A stretch of 64,000 bases of DNA from Loktanella sp. PT4BL. Its GTDB lineage: Bacteria; Pseudomonadota; Alphaproteobacteria; Rhodobacterales; Rhodobacteraceae. Numbering within the stretch: position 1 is the stretch's first letter; every line of letters starts with the position of its first letter. The stretch is from positions 620,001 to 684,000 of the forward strand of contig NZ_QJJL01000002.1 in NCBI RefSeq assembly GCF_003201935.1, written 5' to 3'. A program made the translations under genes and the position numbers. The notes under the pieces were generated by a model. The model did not search any database, was not told the origin of the DNA, and saw only the letters and a list, made by a program, of their open reading frames with translations. Positions 61,800-64,000 of this stretch are shown one piece after another.

Positions 61800-63584
61800 A
61801 TGACGGCACAGACCTCTGCCTCCGCCGATTTCTGGAACCCCGCCTTCGACTACGAACGCCGCGACGACGGCACGGTCATCATCCGGCAGCAAGGCGACCT
61901 GCCGGATCACCCCCAATTGCTGGCCGACTATCTCGACAAATGGGCCGAAGAAACCCCGAATACCACCTGGATTGCGCGCCGCGCGGATGGCGGCGACTGG
62001 CGGCATATCACCTATGCCCAAGGGCGCGTGATGGCCAAAGCGATTGGCGCGGGCCTGCTGGCCATGGGCCTCGGACCAGACCGCCCCTTGTTGGTGCTCT
62101 CTGAGAACAGCCTTGAACATGCACTTCTTGGCATGGCCTGCGCTTACGTAGGTGTGCCCTATGCGCCGCTCTCTCCCGCCTATGCGCTGGTCTCGACCGA
62201 TCACGCCAAACTGCGCAATATCGCCGCGCTGCTTAATCCCGGCGCACTTTTCGCCGACGATGGGGGGCAATTCGCCAAGGCATTAGAAGCGATCAGCGCG
62301 CCAGACCGCAAGGTGATCAATCTGCGCAACCTTGTGGATGGGGCCGTCAGCTTCGATAGCCTGCTTGCGACAGACCCCGCGCCCGCCGAGGCCGCCCGCA
62401 CCAATCTGACCCACGATACGGTGGTCAAATATCTCTTCACCTCAGGGTCCACCGGATCACCCAAGGCGGTGATCAACACCAACCGCATGATCTGTGCCAT
62501 GCAGGCCGTCGTGCGCGATTGCTACCGCTTCCTGACCAAAGAACCGCCCGTCGTTCTGGACTGGGGCCCATGGAACCACACCGCGGCGGGCAACAAGGTG
62601 TTCTATCTGGTGATGACAAATGGCGGCAGCTATTACATCGACGATGGCCGACCTGTGCCGGGCAAGTTTGACGAAACCCTGCGCAACCTGCGCGAAATCT
62701 CCTGCACGTGGTACTTCAACGTGCCCATGGGCTACGACATGCTGGTCGACCAGCTTGAGGCGGACCCTGCCCTCGCGCAGACCTTCTTTGGCAAGCTTGG
62801 CATGATGTTCTATGCCGGAGCGGGCATGGCCCAGCGCACATGGGACCGTTTGCGCGCCGCCGGGCGTGCGACCACCGGCCATGAAGTATTGCTGGCCACA
62901 GGGCTTGGTGCGACCGAGACTGCACCCTTCGCGCTGGCCTGCACCGAACCGCAGGAAAAATCCGGCAATGTCGGTGTCATCTCGCGGGGGCTGGCGCTGA
63001 AACTTGTGCCCAATGGCGGCAAGCTCGAGGCGCGCATCAAAGGCCCCACGATCTTTCCGGGCTACTATGGCGACCCCGAACAGACCGCCAAAGCATTTGA
63101 CGAAGAAGGCTACTATTGTATGGGCGACGCCCTGCGCCCTGCTGACCCCGATGATTTCTCGAAAGGGTTTTTCTTTGACGGGCGGATCGCGGAAAACTTC
63201 AAACTCTCCACCGGCACATGGGTGGCCGTCGGTGCCGTGCGCGCCGGATTGGTCGATGCGATGGACGGGCTAATCCGTGACGCCGTGATCACCGGCGAGG
63301 ATGAGGCCCAACTTGGCGCGATGGTGCTTTTGTCACCCGCCGCCGCACAGATGGATGCGATCGCGCTGCGCGCCGCCTTGGCCGAGAAACTGGCCGCGGC
63401 AGCAAAGGCCGCGACAGGGTCCGCCAGCCGCGTGCGGCGGATCATCGTGCTGACGGAACAACCCAGTTTCGACAAAGGCGAAGTGACCGAAAAAGGCTCG
63501 CTCAACCAGCGCGCCCTGCGCAGCAACCGCGCAGAGACACTCGCCCGTCTTTACAGCGATGATCCTGCGGTCATCGCTGTCTAA
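61800..63584 (+). CDS. fcs: Feruloyl-CoA synthase
   Basis: A 594-residue ANL-family ligase that activates ferulate or related hydroxycinnamates to CoA thioesters. AMP-binding P-loop LFTSGSTGSPKAVINT, acceptor-site GLGATETAPFALA, hinge GFFFDGRIAENFKLSTGTWV. Length and ending match Fcs, although related aryl-CoA ligases cannot be excluded. No enoyl-CoA hydratase/aldolase or vanillin dehydrogenase gene is seen in the window. Its stop overlaps the facing TRAP gene stop. Confidence 0.87.
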   Translation: MTAQTSASADFWNPAFDYERRDDGTVIIRQQGDLPDHPQLLADYLDKWAEETPNTTWIARRADGGDWRHITYAQGRVMAKAIGAGLLAMGLGPDRPLLVLSENSLEHALLGMACAYVGVPYAPLSPAYALVSTDHAKLRNIAALLNPGALFADDGGQFAKALEAISAPDRKVINLRNLVDGAVSFDSLLATDPAPAEAARTNLTHDTVVKYLFTSGSTGSPKAVINTNRMICAMQAVVRDCYRFLTKEPPVVLDWGPWNHTAAGNKVFYLVMTNGGSYYIDDGRPVPGKFDETLRNLREISCTWYFNVPMGYDMLVDQLEADPALAQTFFGKLGMMFYAGAGMAQRTWDRLRAAGRATTGHEVLLATGLGATETAPFALACTEPQEKSGNVGVISRGLALKLVPNGGKLEARIKGPTIFPGYYGDPEQTAKAFDEEGYYCMGDALRPADPDDFSKGFFFDGRIAENFKLSTGTWVAVGAVRAGLVDAMDGLIRDAVITGEDEAQLGAMVLLSPAAAQMDAIALRAALAEKLAAAAKAATGSASRVRRIIVLTEQPSFDKGEVTEKGSLNQRALRSNRAETLARLYSDDPAVIAV

Positions 63585-64000
63585 AAGCTGTCGATAAACC
63601 AGACGAGCCAGAGGGTAATCGCCGGAAACGCGGTCAGGATAACCACGCGGATCAGGTCGGTGATTACGAATGGCAACGCGCCTTTATAGGTTTCCTTGAT
63701 CGGCGTGTCCTTGGCCATCCCGTTGATAATGAACAGGTTCAGACCCACTGGCGGCGTGATGAGCCCGACCTCGACCACGATCAGCACCAGAATGCCGAAC
63801 CACAGCCCGAAATCCTGCGGCGACATGCCAAAATCCAGCACGATCATAATCGGATAGATAATCGGCACCGTCAAAAGCACCATCGACAGACTGTCCATCA
63901 CACAGCCGAAAATCAGATACATGAACAGGACCACGGCCAAAACGACCCAAGGCGAAAGCCCCGCATCACCCACCCAGGCCGCAGCGACCTGTGGCAATTG
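63581..64000 (-). CDS. TRAP transporter large permease DctM, C-terminal part
   Basis: The last 138 or so residues of a DctM-type membrane subunit: LFMYLIFGCVMDSLSMVLLT, VEVGLITPPVGLNLFIINGM and the final helices. The gene runs off the right edge, so its start is outside the window. It faces fcs with overlapping stops, and a role in hydroxycinnamate uptake is plausible from location. Confidence 0.9.
   Translation of the reverse strand, partial: QLPQVAAAWVGDAGLSPWVVLAVVLFMYLIFGCVMDSLSMVLLTVPIIYPIMIVLDFGMSPQDFGLWFGILVLIVVEVGLITPPVGLNLFIINGMAKDTPIKETYKGALPFVITDLIRVVILTAFPAITLWLVWFIDSF

Overview
The window reads as a chromosomal segment of an alphaproteobacterium, most likely a marine Rhodobacteraceae (Roseobacter-group) member. 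The basis is gene order and protein style: dnaB-alr-radA-cvpA-purF, surE-pcm-nlpD next to tatABC, DUF5368 beside a sulfide:quinone oxidoreductase, an Irr-type box before dps, and a TGA-N9-TCA element before hemP. I saw no tRNA, rRNA, CRISPR array, insertion sequence or phage gene. Genes are tightly packed, with many 4-base ATGA/GTGA overlaps.

Region 1 (1-11000): housekeeping genes on the + strand. These are the 3' end of dnaB, a small exported protein with an apparent ATT start, alr, a PqiA-like membrane protein, radA (a perfect 27-bp palindrome covers its ribosome-binding site), cvpA, purF, an SDR protein, surE, pcm and an NlpD-type lipoprotein. Region 2 (11000-17200): on the - strand lie a DUF815 ATPase and tatC-tatB-tatA, then a + strand WYL-type regulator, then a 2OG-Fe(II) oxygenase, a TauE/SafE permease and dusA on the - strand.

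Region 3 (17200-31100) is the most striking block: a sulfide-oxidation and low-oxygen respiration island. One - strand operon appears to run cydA-cydB-cydX, a SLAC1/TehA-type channel, a Tat-exported type II sulfide:quinone oxidoreductase and DUF5368. Around it lie cydDC, an Rrf2 regulator with NsrR-like cysteines, a multi-spanning membrane protein (TsoY-like), a persulfide-dioxygenase-like metallo-beta-lactamase protein, a 1-Cys peroxiredoxin and a LysR regulator. The cydA promoter and the membrane-protein promoter each carry a perfect FNR box (TTGAT-N4-ATCAA) and, downstream of it, a shared dyad ATTCCA-N4-TGRAAT. This suggests one regulon: FNR activation plus repression by an Rrf2-type protein.

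Region 4 (31200-44000): a nearly complete heme-iron locus. It holds a TonB-dependent receptor, hmuSTUV, a ChaN-like protein, an IsdG-type heme oxygenase, a glyoxalase-fold protein, hemP with small unknown neighbours, DUF1289, dps under a perfect Irr box, and exbB-exbD-exbD-tonB. Region 5 (44000-46050): a CobW-type metallochaperone GTPase divergent from an Rrf2 regulator, with two tandem 19-bp dyads between them.

Region 6 (46150-52200): homogentisate catabolism. An MhaA/MhaB-like hydroxylase pair would feed homogentisate to HmgA and FahA; a MarR protein is divergent, and a metallo-beta-lactamase-like protein with an altered metal motif sits in the operon. Region 7 (52200-60000): phosphorus acquisition, with a Pho-box-led phytase-like esterase, ugpB-A-E-C and an endonuclease/exonuclease/phosphatase-fold enzyme. 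Region 8 (60000-64000): a DUF3237 gene divergent from MarR-SDR-feruloyl-CoA synthase, facing the 3' end of a TRAP transporter large subunit, probably for hydroxycinnamate use.
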